Shown piece by piece: positions 17,076 through 26,911 of a stretch of 64,000 bases of DNA. Made by a program: the position numbers and the translations under genes. Numbering within the stretch: the stretch's first letter is position 1; every line of letters starts with the position of its first letter. The notes below the pieces were generated by a model. The model saw only the letters and a program-made list of their open reading frames with translations, did not search any database and had not been told where the DNA came from. Location of the stretch: assembly GCF_002251245.1 (NCBI RefSeq), contig NZ_NPJG01000068.1, positions 62,001 through 126,000 of the forward strand, in the 5' to 3' direction. Source of the DNA: Prevotella sp. P5-92. GTDB lineage: Bacteria > Bacteroidota > Bacteroidia > Bacteroidales > Bacteroidaceae.

Positions 17076-17118
17076 GAGTTTAACAGTTTATATTGAGTGA
17101 TAAATGTCAAATTTGGTG

Positions 17119-17126
17119 CAAAGGTA
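17119..17126 (-). promoter_or_regulatory. -7 box of the radical SAM gene
   Basis: The minus strand reads TACCTTTG, a full match to TAnnTTTG, 44 bp before the start codon. No clear -33 box is seen. It lies 20 bp from the -33 box of the divergent ftsX promoter. Confidence 0.6.
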
Positions 17127-17146
17127 ACAAAAAACACTGAAAATAT

Positions 17147-17177
17147 TTTGTTTTTCGCCCAATTTACACTATCTTTG
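17147..17177 (+). promoter_or_regulatory. Promoter of the ftsX-uppP-truB-queA operon
   Basis: TTTG at 17147-17150 and TATCTTTG at 17170-17177 with a 19-bp spacer match the consensus. The start codon of ftsX is 42 bp downstream. Confidence 0.8.
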
Positions 17178-17218
17178 CAAAAATTTTTTTTGAAATAGGT
17201 GTATTACATCATAAAAGA

Positions 17219-18097
17219 ATGGCAAAACGACGTAAAACGACCCGCAGACGCACCGGTTTGCAGGTAGTTACTTTATGCATAAGCACTACGATGGTGCTAA
17301 TACTTTTGGGAATGGTGGTCCTTTCGGTGCTGATGGCAAGAAACCTCTCGGCATACGTGAAAGAAAACCTCACGGTGACAGTGATGTTGAACGACAATGT
17401 GAGCACGAATAGCGCAAAGCTGCTATGTCGTGACCTCTATCATCGCCCCTATTCGCGCGACATTGACTATATCAGCAGGGAGCAGGCACAGAAAGAGCAG
17501 ACCGAAGCCATGGGCTCTGACCCGTCGGAATTCCTCGGGTTCAATCCCTTTTCCGCCACGCTTGAGGTGAGGCTGAAGGCCGACTACGTCAACCGCGACT
17601 CGCTGAAGCTCATCTCGCGCGAGCTGAAGAAGCGCAAGGAGGTGACTGACGTGGCTTATCAGGACGACCTCATGGACAAGGTGAACTCCAATCTCCACAA
17701 GATAAACATCATACTATTAGTATTGGCAGTGTTGCTCACGTGCGTGTCGTTCTCGCTGATAAACAACACGGTGCGCCTTAGCATCTATTCCCGCCGTTTC
17801 CTCATCCACACCATGAAGCTCGTAGGAGCCTCGTGGAGCTTTATCCGCCGCCCGTTTATGCGCAACATGATGGGCGTGGGTCTTATTGCCGCCTTCTTGG
17901 CGTGTGGCGCTTTGGGAGGAGGATTCTATTGGCTGATGATATTCGAGCCAGGAGTGCTCAATGTCATCACATGGGTTGACCTCGCCATAGTGGCAACCGC
18001 GGTGTTCTGCTTCGGACTGGTCATCACCGCCATGTGCTCTTACCTCTCGCTCAACCGCTATCTTAAGATGACGGCAGGCGAGCTCTACCGCAACTGA
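17219..18097 (+). CDS. ftsX: Cell division protein FtsX
   Basis: FtsX pairs with the ATPase FtsE to activate peptidoglycan hydrolases at the division site. The 292-residue product has four membrane helices (~20-42, ~162-183, ~210-235, ~250-275) and an extracytoplasmic domain between the first two, with LTVTVMLND and SREQAQKEQTEAMGSDPSEFLGFNPF. The C-terminal FtsX/MacB permease segment includes RRFLIHTMKLVGASWSFIRRPF. ftsE is not nearby, as is common in Bacteroidota. It is the first gene of an operon of cell-envelope and tRNA-modification genes. Confidence 0.94.
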   Translation: MAKRRKTTRRRTGLQVVTLCISTTMVLILLGMVVLSVLMARNLSAYVKENLTVTVMLNDNVSTNSAKLLCRDLYHRPYSRDIDYISREQAQKEQTEAMGSDPSEFLGFNPFSATLEVRLKADYVNRDSLKLISRELKKRKEVTDVAYQDDLMDKVNSNLHKINIILLVLAVLLTCVSFSLINNTVRLSIYSRRFLIHTMKLVGASWSFIRRPFMRNMMGVGLIAAFLACGALGGGFYWLMIFEPGVLNVITWVDLAIVATAVFCFGLVITAMCSYLSLNRYLKMTAGELYRN

Positions 18098-18155
18098 CGG
18101 TAGGGGAGAGAGACAAAGAAATAACGATGGATAATAAAAAAAAACAAAGACAATA

Positions 18156-18380
18156 ATGGACAAGAAAAATTTCGCTTTTGACCGTATGAACTACATACTG
18201 CTTGCCATCGGCATGGCAATAGTAGTGGTGGGATTTATTCTGATGAGCGGAGGAGGCTCGACAGAAGAAGCATATAATCCCGACATCTTCAGCGCCCGCC
18301 GCATAAAGGTGGCTCCGGCCGTGTGCCTCTTGGGATTCGTTTCGATGATATACGCAGTGATAAGAAAACCAAAAGACTAA
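18156..18380 (+). CDS. DUF3098 small membrane protein
   Basis: A 74-residue protein with two membrane helices (~12-30 and ~50-68) joined by SGGGSTEEAYNPDIFSARR. It matches the DUF3098 pattern NYILLAIG..GFILMSGG..F..RRI..AP. The family is found in Bacteroidota between ftsX and uppP, as here. Its function is unknown; the context suggests the cell envelope. The next gene starts 3 bp after its stop. Confidence 0.9.
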   Translation: MDKKNFAFDRMNYILLAIGMAIVVVGFILMSGGGSTEEAYNPDIFSARRIKVAPAVCLLGFVSMIYAVIRKPKD

Positions 18381-18383
18381 GAT

Positions 18384-19181
18384 ATGGACTGGATACAAGC
18401 ACTCATACTCGGTCTCGTGCAGGGACTGACAGAATATCTGCCCGTGAGCAGTAGCGGTCATTTGGCCATCGGCTCATACCTCTTCGGATTGGAAGGAGAA
18501 GAAAACCTCGCCTTCACCGTTGCCGTACACGTTGCGACGGTGCTGAGCACGCTCGTCATACTCTGGAAAGAGATAGACTGGATATTCCGCGGACTCTTCA
18601 AATGTGAGATGAACGACGAGACCCGCTATGTGATTAACATCATCATCTCGATGATACCGGTAGGCATCGTGGGCGTGTTTTTCAAGGACACCGTGGAGGA
18701 AATCTTCGGTTCGGGACTGGTAATAGTAGGCTGTATGCTGCTCGTCACGGCAGCTCTGCTCACCTTCTCGTATTTCGCCAAGCCACGACAGAAATCCACC
18801 ATCGGATGGCGCGACGCGCTGATCATCGGCATTGCACAGGCATGTGCCGTGATGCCCGGACTCTCGCGCTCTGGCTCGACCATCGCCACCGGTCTGCTCC
18901 TCGGCAACAAGAAAGAGACGTTGGCGCAGTTCTCGTTCCTCATGGTGATACCGCCCATCCTCGGCGAGGCACTGCTCGACGTGATTAAAGCCGTTAAGGG
19001 CGAGGAGGCATTCGGCGGCATCGACGTTCTGCCGTTGACAGTTGGCTTCTTGGCTGCCTTCGTCTCTGGCTGTCTGGCATGTAAGTGGATGATCAACATC
19101 GTGAAGAAAGGCAAACTCATCTATTTCGGCATCTATTGCGCCATAGCGGGAGTAGTAACACTGATCTGTTCGTTGATATGA
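18384..19181 (+). CDS. uppP: Undecaprenyl-diphosphatase
   Basis: UppP (BacA) dephosphorylates undecaprenyl pyrophosphate to recycle the lipid carrier of cell-wall and polysaccharide synthesis. The 265-residue integral membrane protein carries both family motifs: [19 protein letters not shown] at residues ~10-28 (catalytic Glu) and [14 protein letters not shown] at ~153-166. About eight hydrophobic helices are visible. Its stop overlaps the truB start in ATGA, so the two are translationally coupled. Confidence 0.97.
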   Translation: MDWIQALILGLVQGLTEYLPVSSSGHLAIGSYLFGLEGEENLAFTVAVHVATVLSTLVILWKEIDWIFRGLFKCEMNDETRYVINIIISMIPVGIVGVFFKDTVEEIFGSGLVIVGCMLLVTAALLTFSYFAKPRQKSTIGWRDALIIGIAQACAVMPGLSRSGSTIATGLLLGNKKETLAQFSFLMVIPPILGEALLDVIKAVKGEEAFGGIDVLPLTVGFLAAFVSGCLACKWMINIVKKGKLIYFGIYCAIAGVVTLICSLI

Positions 19182-19897
19182 ATTTCGTAGAAGGAGAGAT
19201 ACTGTATATTAACAAGCCCTACAGGATGTCGAGCTTCGGGGCACTGGCACACATACGCTACCTGATATCGAAAAAGGTGGGAGTGAAAAGGGTGAAGACT
19301 GGTCATGCCGGCACGCTCGACCCGCTCGCCACAGGAGTGCTGATACTCTGTACGGGAAAGAAGACCAAGGAGATAGAACGACTACAGTATCACACCAAGG
19401 AATATACTGCCACGCTGCAGTTAGGAGCCACCACACCGAGCTACGACATGGAGCATCCCGAGGACGCCACTTACCCGACAGCGCACATCACCCGTGAACT
19501 GATAGAAGAGAAACTCAAGCTCTTCGTAGGCGAGATACAACAAGTGCCGCCCGCTTACTCTGCATGCAAGGTGGATGGCCACCGCGCCTATAAGCTGAAG
19601 CGGAAAGGCGCTGAAGTGGAACTCAAGCCGAAGACGCTGCAGATAGACGAAATAGAACTCACCGACTTCGACCCTGCGACGATGCAGGCGAAGATACGCG
19701 TGGTCTGCGGAAAAGGAACATACATACGCGCCCTGGCACGCGACATAGGGCAGGCTCTCGACAGCGGCGCCTACCTCACGGCACTCTGCCGCACACGCCT
19801 CGGCGACGTGAGGATAGAAGATTGCATAACACTCGACGACTTCCCGCAATGGCTTGAAAACCAAGACGTGGAATGTGGTCAACAAGAAAGTAAATAA
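19178..19897 (+). CDS. truB: tRNA pseudouridine(55) synthase
   Basis: TruB makes pseudouridine 55 in the T-loop of tRNAs. The start at 19178 overlaps the uppP stop by four bases (ATGA) and gives 239 residues beginning [15 protein letters not shown]. The catalytic aspartate lies in [14 protein letters not shown] (~residue 43). The later motifs [21 protein letters not shown] and [14 protein letters not shown] are also present. The protein ends after the synthase domain, with at most a short C-terminal extension and no full PUA domain, as usual in Bacteroidota. Confidence 0.96.
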   Translation: MNFVEGEILYINKPYRMSSFGALAHIRYLISKKVGVKRVKTGHAGTLDPLATGVLILCTGKKTKEIERLQYHTKEYTATLQLGATTPSYDMEHPEDATYPTAHITRELIEEKLKLFVGEIQQVPPAYSACKVDGHRAYKLKRKGAEVELKPKTLQIDEIELTDFDPATMQAKIRVVCGKGTYIRALARDIGQALDSGAYLTALCRTRLGDVRIEDCITLDDFPQWLENQDVECGQQESK

Positions 19898-19969
19898 ACT
19901 CAACTCTTGCGAAAAGGGGAAAAAAACTTCAAAGAGCTTGATACATGCGTAACACAAATAAGTAAACAA

Positions 19970-21172
19970 ATGAAATACGATATGAAACTGTCCCAATTCA
20001 AATTCAAATTACCTGAAAGCCAAGTCGCTCTCGAACCCCCATGCATCGAGTTTACCGACGATGACGGGAATGTAGTGGAGAAAGTGTACCATCGTGACGA
20101 GTGTAGGTTGATGGTATTACACAAGAAAAGCCAAAAGATAGAACTCTACAAGAAAGACAGTGACGGCGACGAGATAATTGAAAAGGTAAGGGACGAAAGA
20201 GGAAAGGTCATCGACGAACATCCCGCTTACCTCACCTTCCGTGACGTGGTCAACTATTTCGACGAGGGCGATGTCTTCGTCTTTAACGACACCAAGGTCT
20301 TTCCAGCACGTCTCTATGGCACTAAGGAGAAGACCGATGCAAAGATTGAGGTATTCCTGCTCAGGGAACTCAACAAGGAGCAACGTCTCTGGGACGTGCT
20401 CGTGGAACCAGCAAGAAAGATAAGGATTGGCAACAAACTCTTCTTTGAGGAAGACGGACCGATGGTGGCAGAGGTCATCGACAACACCACCAGCCGAGGA
20501 CGTACACTCAGATTCCTCTATGACTGTCCGCACGACGAGTTTAAGAAAGAACTCTTCAGCCTCGGCGAGGCACCGCTGCCACGCTATATCATCGACCGCC
20601 GTCCCGCTACGCTCGACGATATGGACAACTTCCAGACCATCTACGCCAAGAATGAGGGAGCTGTCACAGCACCTACGTCGGGACTGCATTTCAGTCGCGA
20701 GGTGATGAAAATCATGGAGATAAGAGGCATACAGAAGGCGTATATCACGGCACACTGCGGACTGGGAAGCTTTGAGCCAATCGAAGTGGAAGACCTCACA
20801 AAACACAAGATGAACTCCGAACAGATCATCATCGGACGTGAGGCGTGTGACCTCGTCAACGACGCCAAGGCCAACGAGCGACGTGTCTGCGTGGTCGGCG
20901 TGACGACGGCACGAGCCACAGAGACCGCCGTGAGCACCGACGGACAACTCAAGGAATACGACGGCTGGACCAACAAGTTCCTCTTCCCGCCATACGAGTT
21001 CGGACTGGCCAACAGCATGATAAGCAACTTCTATCATCCCGAATCGACCATGCTCATGGCGACGGCTGCCTTCGGAGGATACGACCTCACGATGGAAGCC
21101 TACGAGACAGCGCTGAAACATGGCTACCGCTTCGGCTGCTACGGCGACGCACTGCTCTTGCTCGATGACTGA
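19970..21172 (+). CDS. queA: S-adenosylmethionine:tRNA ribosyltransferase-isomerase
   Basis: QueA transfers and isomerises the ribosyl part of S-adenosylmethionine onto preQ1-tRNA in queuosine synthesis. From the ATG at 19970 the protein has 400 residues; the ATG at 19982 ([12 protein letters not shown]) is equally likely and fits relatives better. Motifs include [29 protein letters not shown] and [19 protein letters not shown]. Near residue 25 there is an acidic insertion ([11 protein letters not shown]) and a second at ~60-75, which make the protein longer than E. coli QueA. It is the fifth gene of the ftsX operon. Confidence 0.95.
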   Translation: MKYDMKLSQFKFKLPESQVALEPPCIEFTDDDGNVVEKVYHRDECRLMVLHKKSQKIELYKKDSDGDEIIEKVRDERGKVIDEHPAYLTFRDVVNYFDEGDVFVFNDTKVFPARLYGTKEKTDAKIEVFLLRELNKEQRLWDVLVEPARKIRIGNKLFFEEDGPMVAEVIDNTTSRGRTLRFLYDCPHDEFKKELFSLGEAPLPRYIIDRRPATLDDMDNFQTIYAKNEGAVTAPTSGLHFSREVMKIMEIRGIQKAYITAHCGLGSFEPIEVEDLTKHKMNSEQIIIGREACDLVNDAKANERRVCVVGVTTARATETAVSTDGQLKEYDGWTNKFLFPPYEFGLANSMISNFYHPESTMLMATAAFGGYDLTMEAYETALKHGYRFGCYGDALLLLDD

Positions 21173-21206
21173 TTGTTTTAAGTTGACGAGTTGATTGCGC
21201 TGATGA

Positions 21207-21314
21207 CCGCCGTTGTTGGGTCTTACTTCATGTAAGACCGCCCGCCTAATGACATCGCTCATTCGTTACGAATCGGATTGCGGTCTTACATGAAGTAAGA
21301 CCCTACAGAGGCGG
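21207..21314. repeat. Palindromic intergenic element with 23-bp perfect arms
   Basis: The arms 21218-21240 and 21281-21303 are perfect reverse complements. The match continues imperfectly outward to CCGCC/GGCGG at 21207 and 21314. Each arm is itself a small dyad (GTCTTAC-N5-GTAAGAC). The loop is about 40 bp. A related half-copy lies at 6182-6214. It separates queA and folK and may act as a transcript-end hairpin, or be a MITE-like or REP-like element. Confidence 0.65.
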
Positions 21315-21359
21315 ATAATCGTCAGATATTTCTTTAGAAATTGAATTAATTACAAGAGC

Positions 21360-21767
21360 TTGAAACACAGAGTATTTCTCAGCCTCGGAAGCAATCTTGG
21401 CAACAAGGAAGGCAATGTCATTGAGGCTATAAGCAGAATAAGAGAGTTGATTGGCGACGTGGAGCGTCAGTCAACTCTTTTAGTAACCCAACCATGGGGC
21501 TTTGAGTCTGAAAACACTTTTGTCAATGCGGCGATAATGGTTGTCACAGACATGCAGCCGCTGCAGTTGCTGCATGCCACGCAACAGATAGAACGCGACA
21601 TGGGACGAACGGAAAAGTCGGTCGCTGGGTGCTATCGCGACCGGATAATAGACATCGACATTTTGACATACGACGATCTCCACATCGCCACCGACGAGCT
21701 CACGCTGCCTCATCCACTGATGCACGAGCGCGATTTCGTCATGAAACCGTTGAGAGAGATACTTTAA
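21360..21767 (+). CDS. folK: 2-amino-4-hydroxy-6-hydroxymethyldihydropteridine diphosphokinase
   Basis: FolK pyrophosphorylates the pterin precursor in folate synthesis. The 135-residue frame has SLGSNLGNKEGN near the N-terminus, QPWGFESENTFVNAA, and the signature DRIIDIDILTYDD, followed by LPHPLMHERDFVMKPL. No in-frame ATG precedes the conserved region, so the start is taken as the TTG at 21360, giving MKHRVFLSLGSN. It follows queA after the palindromic element. The last codons are part of a duplicated 28-bp word (21756-21818). Confidence 0.93.
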   Translation: MKHRVFLSLGSNLGNKEGNVIEAISRIRELIGDVERQSTLLVTQPWGFESENTFVNAAIMVVTDMQPLQLLHATQQIERDMGRTEKSVAGCYRDRIIDIDILTYDDLHIATDELTLPHPLMHERDFVMKPLREIL

Positions 21768-21818
21768 CTGTAAATGTTAAATTCATAATGGAGATACTTT
21801 AACTACAAATGTTAAATT
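21756..21818 (+). repeat. 28-bp direct duplication spanning the folK stop codon
   Basis: 21756-21783 and 21791-21818 are identical at 26 of 28 positions, with a 35-bp period. The first copy includes the end of folK. It looks like a recent small tandem duplication. Confidence 0.7.
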
Positions 21819-21860
21819 TCTCCGTTTTTCCCCAATAATATTGATAATTTATACGAATAC

Positions 21861-21892
21861 TTTGCAAGTTATGTTTTTTTTTTGTAATTTTG
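21861..21892 (+). promoter_or_regulatory. Promoter of the second SusCD operon
   Basis: TTTG (21861-21864), a 20-bp spacer and TAATTTTG (21885-21892) form a complete consensus promoter, 42 bp before the susC-like start codon. The strong match suggests appreciable basal expression, unlike the first SusC promoter. Confidence 0.82.
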
Positions 21893-21934
21893 CACTCAGT
21901 TTCTAATAAATTATTATAATCGCTAAAAAATTTT

Positions 21935-24900
21935 ATGGAAAAACGAATAGGAACGCTCTTGTCCGTGCTATGTCTTTTTGTGACCATGGCAGTAGCGCAG
22001 ACGAAAGTGTCGGGAAAGGTCTTTTCCCAAGATGACGGCGAACCAGTGATTGGAGCGTCGGTAATGGTAGAAGGAACCAAGACAGGTTCCATAACAGATA
22101 TAGACGGGCAATTCACCATTGAAGTGCCAAATGGCAAGAAACTTGTCATCAGCTATATCGGTATGGTGACTCAGACAGTAAAAGCCCACAATGGTATGAC
22201 TGTCATCCTCGCACCTGACGCACAGACTCTTAACGACGTCGTAGTGACAGGTATGCAGAAAATGGACAAACGACTCTTCACCGGAGCCACGACAAAGGTG
22301 ACGGGAGAAAAGGTGAAGCTCGACGGTGTGGCTGACGTCAGCCGCGCCCTCGAAGGAAAGGCGGCAGGTGTGTCGGTACAGAACGTCAGCGGAACATTCG
22401 GTACGGCACCACGCATACGCGTCCGCGGAGCAACGTCAATCTACGGCAGCTCCAAACCGTTGTGGGTAGTCGATGGAGTGATAATGGAAGACGTGACTGA
22501 GGTCGATGCCGACGCACTCTCGTCAGGCGATGCCGCCACGCTTATCTCTTCTGCCATTGCTGGACTGAACGCCGACGACATCGAGTCGTTCCAGATACTG
22601 AAAGACGGTTCCGCCACATCTATCTATGGCGCGCGAGCTATGGCTGGTGTGATTGTCGTGACAACAAAGAAAGGACATTCAGGCAGCAACAAGATCAGCT
22701 ATACAGGCGAGTTTACCATGCGTCTGAAACCAAGCTACAACAACTTCAACATCATGAACTCGCAGGAGCAGATGGGAGTGTATCGCGAGATGGAAAAAGG
22801 CGGTATTATCAATTTCGCCTCCACCTATCGCGCCTCTGACAGTGGCGTGTATGGCAAGATGTATCATCTCATCAACTCATACGACGAGACAAGCGGGAAG
22901 TTTGGACTCGCCAACACCGAGGCTGCACGCAACGCCTATCTGAGAGAGGCTGAGTACAGAAACACCGACTGGTTTGACCTGCTCTTTAGCAACGCCATCT
23001 CGCAAAACCATTCCATAAGCATGGCATCAGGAACCGACAAGGCACAGTACTATACCTCGTTCAGTATCATGGACGATCCGGGATGGTACCGACAGAGCAG
23101 CGTACAGCGATATACAGGAAATATCAACGCCCTCTACAACATCTCGAAGAAGGTGACATTCAATGTGATAGGTAATGCCGCCTACCGTAAGCAGCGCGCA
23201 CCAGGTACACTCGGACAGAGCCTCGACCCCGTGTCGGGAGAGGTGAGACGCGACTTCGACATCAACCCTTATTCGTATGCGCTCAACACCTCGCGCACAC
23301 TCGACCCTAATGAATACTACGTGAGAAACTACTCACCGTTCAATATCTTCCATGAACTGAACAACAACTTCATGAACTTCAACGTGGTAGATACCAAACT
23401 CCAGGGCGAACTGAAATACAAACCAATAACAAAGGTGGAAATATCTGTGCTCGGAGCATACAAGTTCTCTACCACAACACAGGAGCACGAAATACACGAC
23501 TATGCCAACCAGGCATGGGCTTACCGAGCTATGGACGATGCCACCGTGAGAAATGCAAACCCATGGCTTTATACCGACCCCGACAAGGTCAACTCGCTGC
23601 CAGTGAGCGTGCTGCCCGTCGGCGGTTTCTATCGTGAGACAAAATACAGGATGAACAGCTGGGACTTCCGCGCCACAGCCAACTACAACGACGTGTATAA
23701 CGACGACCATATCGTGAACTTCTTCGGTGGTATGGAGGTGAACAACCTCGAACGCCGTCGTACTTTCTTCCACGGCGTCGGCATCCAGTATGATATGGGC
23801 ATGCTGCCTTCTTACGACTACCAGTATTTCAAACAAGGACAGGAAGAGGGCACGCAGTATTTCTCTGTAGTAGATAGCTACACGCGTTCTGCCGCTTTCT
23901 TCGGCACCGCAAACTACTCGTGGAAAGGACGTTACAGCGTCAATGGAACAGTGCGCTACGAAGGAACAAACAAACTCGGACGAAGTCGCTCAGCACGATG
24001 GCTGCCAACATGGAACGTGTCGGGAGCATGGAACATGCACGAGGAACCTTGGTTCGAGACGTTGCGCCCAGCACTCTCCAACTTTACACTGAGAGCATCA
24101 TACTCGCTCACGGCCGACAGAGGACCGTCGAGCATCACAAACTCGAAGGTGGTGATCACCAGCTACAACCCATGGCGACCATCAACAGGCGACTCAGAGA
24201 CTGGGCTCGGCATCAACGACGTGGAAAACAGCGAGTTGACTTACGAGAAAAAACATGAGTTCAACATCGGAGCTAACATGGGATTCCTCGACAACCGCAT
24301 CAACGTCGAAATCGACTGGTACAGACGAAATAACTACGACCTCATCGGTGCCATCACCACCACGGGCGTTGGCGGACGCGTAACGAAATATGCCAACGTG
24401 GCAAGTATGCGCTCACACGGTATCGAACTGTCGCTCTCCACAAAGAATATTGTGACAAAAGACTTCAAGTGGAACACCGACTTCATCTTCTCGAAGACAA
24501 AGAATACCGTCACCGATTTCGACTCTAATGTGCGCGTAATAGATATGGTGACAGGTACGGGATTCACCATGGAAGGATATCCAGTGCGCTCGTTGTTCTC
24601 CTTCGACTTCCAAGGCCTTAACGAAGACGGCTTGCCCACGTTCGTCAACGAGAATGGACAGGTGACCACCAGCGACATCTACTTCCAGGAGTATAACGAG
24701 AAGAGCCACCTCGTTTATGAAGGCTCTATCGACCCGACAATAACCGGCTCGTTTGGCAACGTCTTCACATACAAGAACTTCAAACTCAATGTGTTTATGA
24801 CCTACGCCTTCGGCAATGTGATACGTCTCGACCCAGTGTTCAAGAGTTCATACAGCGACCTTACGGCTATGCCAAAGGAGTTTAAGAACCGATGGACCGT

Positions 24901-25249
24901 ACAGGGCGACGAGGCAATAACCAATGTGCCCGTCATTGCCGACGCACGACTGCTCAACAACGACAACTATCTCAGCTATGCTTACAACGCATACAACTAT
25001 TCTACCGAGCGAGTGGCAAAGGGAGACTTCATACGCATGAAAGAAATATCGCTGAGCTACGACTTCCCGGCTAAACTCATCCAGCCGCTGAAGCTCACCA
25101 ACTTGTCGCTGAAGCTGCAGGCAACAAACCTCTTCCTCATCTACTCAGACAAGAAACTCAACGGACAAGATCCAGAATTCTTTAACAGCGGCGGTGTGGC
25201 ATCGCCAATGCCAAAGCAGTTTACTCTGACCGTAAGACTCGGATTATAA
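21935..25249 (+). CDS. SusC/RagA-family TonB-dependent transporter
   Basis: The 1104-residue protein has a signal peptide ending AVAQ, then a carboxypeptidase-regulatory-like domain (~22-100; GEPVIGASVMVEGT, GSITDIDGQFTI). A plug domain follows (~105-250; NDVVVTGMQKMDK, KPLWVVDGVI, SIYGARAMAGVI), then a barrel ending TLTVRLGL. It is longer than the first SusC, mainly in barrel loops. It heads a unit with a SusD, an HExxH lipoprotein and a DUF4302 lipoprotein. That combination lacks glycosidases, so the cargo may be peptides rather than glycans; this is inference. Confidence 0.95.
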   Translation: MEKRIGTLLSVLCLFVTMAVAQTKVSGKVFSQDDGEPVIGASVMVEGTKTGSITDIDGQFTIEVPNGKKLVISYIGMVTQTVKAHNGMTVILAPDAQTLNDVVVTGMQKMDKRLFTGATTKVTGEKVKLDGVADVSRALEGKAAGVSVQNVSGTFGTAPRIRVRGATSIYGSSKPLWVVDGVIMEDVTEVDADALSSGDAATLISSAIAGLNADDIESFQILKDGSATSIYGARAMAGVIVVTTKKGHSGSNKISYTGEFTMRLKPSYNNFNIMNSQEQMGVYREMEKGGIINFASTYRASDSGVYGKMYHLINSYDETSGKFGLANTEAARNAYLREAEYRNTDWFDLLFSNAISQNHSISMASGTDKAQYYTSFSIMDDPGWYRQSSVQRYTGNINALYNISKKVTFNVIGNAAYRKQRAPGTLGQSLDPVSGEVRRDFDINPYSYALNTSRTLDPNEYYVRNYSPFNIFHELNNNFMNFNVVDTKLQGELKYKPITKVEISVLGAYKFSTTTQEHEIHDYANQAWAYRAMDDATVRNANPWLYTDPDKVNSLPVSVLPVGGFYRETKYRMNSWDFRATANYNDVYNDDHIVNFFGGMEVNNLERRRTFFHGVGIQYDMGMLPSYDYQYFKQGQEEGTQYFSVVDSYTRSAAFFGTANYSWKGRYSVNGTVRYEGTNKLGRSRSARWLPTWNVSGAWNMHEEPWFETLRPALSNFTLRASYSLTADRGPSSITNSKVVITSYNPWRPSTGDSETGLGINDVENSELTYEKKHEFNIGANMGFLDNRINVEIDWYRRNNYDLIGAITTTGVGGRVTKYANVASMRSHGIELSLSTKNIVTKDFKWNTDFIFSKTKNTVTDFDSNVRVIDMVTGTGFTMEGYPVRSLFSFDFQGLNEDGLPTFVNENGQVTTSDIYFQEYNEKSHLVYEGSIDPTITGSFGNVFTYKNFKLNVFMTYAFGNVIRLDPVFKSSYSDLTAMPKEFKNRWTVQGDEAITNVPVIADARLLNNDNYLSYAYNAYNYSTERVAKGDFIRMKEISLSYDFPAKLIQPLKLTNLSLKLQATNLFLIYSDKKLNGQDPEFFNSGGVASPMPKQFTLTVRLGL

Positions 25250-25293
25250 AGCGTAATAAACACCATATTTTTCGAAAAAGAAGACTTAAAGAA

Positions 25294-26871
25294 ATGAAAA
25301 TACGTAATATCATATATATGGCTGTCGGAACGGTGATGACACTTACCTCTTGCGACGACTTCCTCGACAAGATGCCCGACAACCGTACGGAAATAAACAG
25401 CATAGAGAAGGTGACGAAACTACTCGTCTCGGCTTATCCTGAGAGCAATTTCAACTATCTCTGCGAGATGGCTTCAGACAATGCCATGGACAACGGCGCC
25501 ACCTACACCATCGGCGAACGACAGCAACAGGAAGCATACCTCTGGGAGAAAATCACAGGAACGGGCAACGACTCGCCACGAAGTTTCTGGAACAACACCT
25601 ATATCGCCATCGCAGCCGCCAACCAGGCACTTGCCTCTATCGACGAGATGAACGGACGGGAGACGATGAAAGCTCAGCGCGGAGAGGCTCTCATGTGTAG
25701 GGCATGGGGACATTTCCAGCTCGCCAACGTCTTCTGCATGGCTTATGCGCCGGAGACGGCCAACACCTACCTCGGACTGCCTTATGCCGTGGAGCCAGAG
25801 ACAACGGTGAAACCTGAATACACACGAGGAACACTTGCTGAACTCTACGCTAATATGGAAAAGGACATCGAAGAAGGCCTGCCTCTTATCGACGACCAGA
25901 TCTATACCGTGCCGAAATACCACTTCACACGTGCAGCAGCCTATGCCTTTGCCGCCCGCTTCTATCTCTATTACCAGAAATGGGACAAGGTAATAGAATG
26001 TGCCAACAAGGTGCTGGGCTCTAATCCAGGAAAGGTGATGCGCGACTGGCAGGCCATCTACAATATGGCTGCCGACTTCACTTCAAGATGTAACGAGTAT
26101 GTGTCGTCGAAATCGGCTGCCAACCTCCTGTTGCAGACGGCTACATCGCAGATGCCTTTCTGGCTCGGTCCATACAATATCGGTACACGATACGGACATA
26201 ATGCTACATATATCTGTAACATAGAGACTTACCGCGCCGGCGGACTCTGGGGCGAATACGGAAAGAGCAACGACCTCTATATGGCTAACTCTTGTTGGGG
26301 CATAGAACAGAAAATATGCTACTCGAAATATCGCCAGGACATGCAGTATGTGGACAAGGTGAATGGCATCGGTTATCCAGAGGTGGTCACAGTGATGCTT
26401 TCGGGACCCGAGACACTGCTGTGCCGCGCTGAGGCTTATGTCCATCTGAATCAGTATGACAAGGCCGTTGAGGACATCAACACTTGGATGCAATATAACT
26501 GTCGCGCAAAGTTGAATATCGCGCTGGAGGACGTGGAGAATATCTACATCGACATGGACTATAGCGAGGATGCCGAGGGCAAGCCAATGCCTGCCTCTGC
26601 CAACAACACGCCGAAGAAACGCCTCAACCCAGCTGGATTTACCATCAACGACGAGACACAAGAGGCTTTGTTCCATTGTATTCTGCATATGCGCCGCTGC
26701 GAAACCATGCAAGACGGACTGCGCTGGCAGGATATCAAACGATTCGGTATTGAGATAGCACACAACCGAGCAGGACAGACTCCCGTATATCTGCAGAAAG
26801 ACGATCCGCGCAAGGCGTTCCAGCTGCCTGACGACGTGATCTCTGCTGGACTTGAGGCTAATCCGAGATGA
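25294..26871 (+). CDS. SusD/RagB-family outer-membrane lipoprotein
   Basis: 525 residues with lipobox LTSC (Cys20) and a mature start CDDFLDKMPDNRTEI typical of SusD. Tetratricopeptide-like helices contain ANQALASIDEM, MCRAWGHFQLANVF and LLCRAEAYVHLNQYDKAVEDINTWM. It pairs with the preceding SusC (44 bp gap) as the surface lid and binding protein. The region ~420-460 (MDYSEDAEGKPMP, NNTPKKRLNP) is longer than in many glycan SusD proteins. The ligand is unknown. Confidence 0.94.
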   Translation: MKIRNIIYMAVGTVMTLTSCDDFLDKMPDNRTEINSIEKVTKLLVSAYPESNFNYLCEMASDNAMDNGATYTIGERQQQEAYLWEKITGTGNDSPRSFWNNTYIAIAAANQALASIDEMNGRETMKAQRGEALMCRAWGHFQLANVFCMAYAPETANTYLGLPYAVEPETTVKPEYTRGTLAELYANMEKDIEEGLPLIDDQIYTVPKYHFTRAAAYAFAARFYLYYQKWDKVIECANKVLGSNPGKVMRDWQAIYNMAADFTSRCNEYVSSKSAANLLLQTATSQMPFWLGPYNIGTRYGHNATYICNIETYRAGGLWGEYGKSNDLYMANSCWGIEQKICYSKYRQDMQYVDKVNGIGYPEVVTVMLSGPETLLCRAEAYVHLNQYDKAVEDINTWMQYNCRAKLNIALEDVENIYIDMDYSEDAEGKPMPASANNTPKKRLNPAGFTINDETQEALFHCILHMRRCETMQDGLRWQDIKRFGIEIAHNRAGQTPVYLQKDDPRKAFQLPDDVISAGLEANPR

Positions 26872-26911
26872 GAGTGTTAATGAATGACAATATCATAAAT
26901 GACAATGTAAG

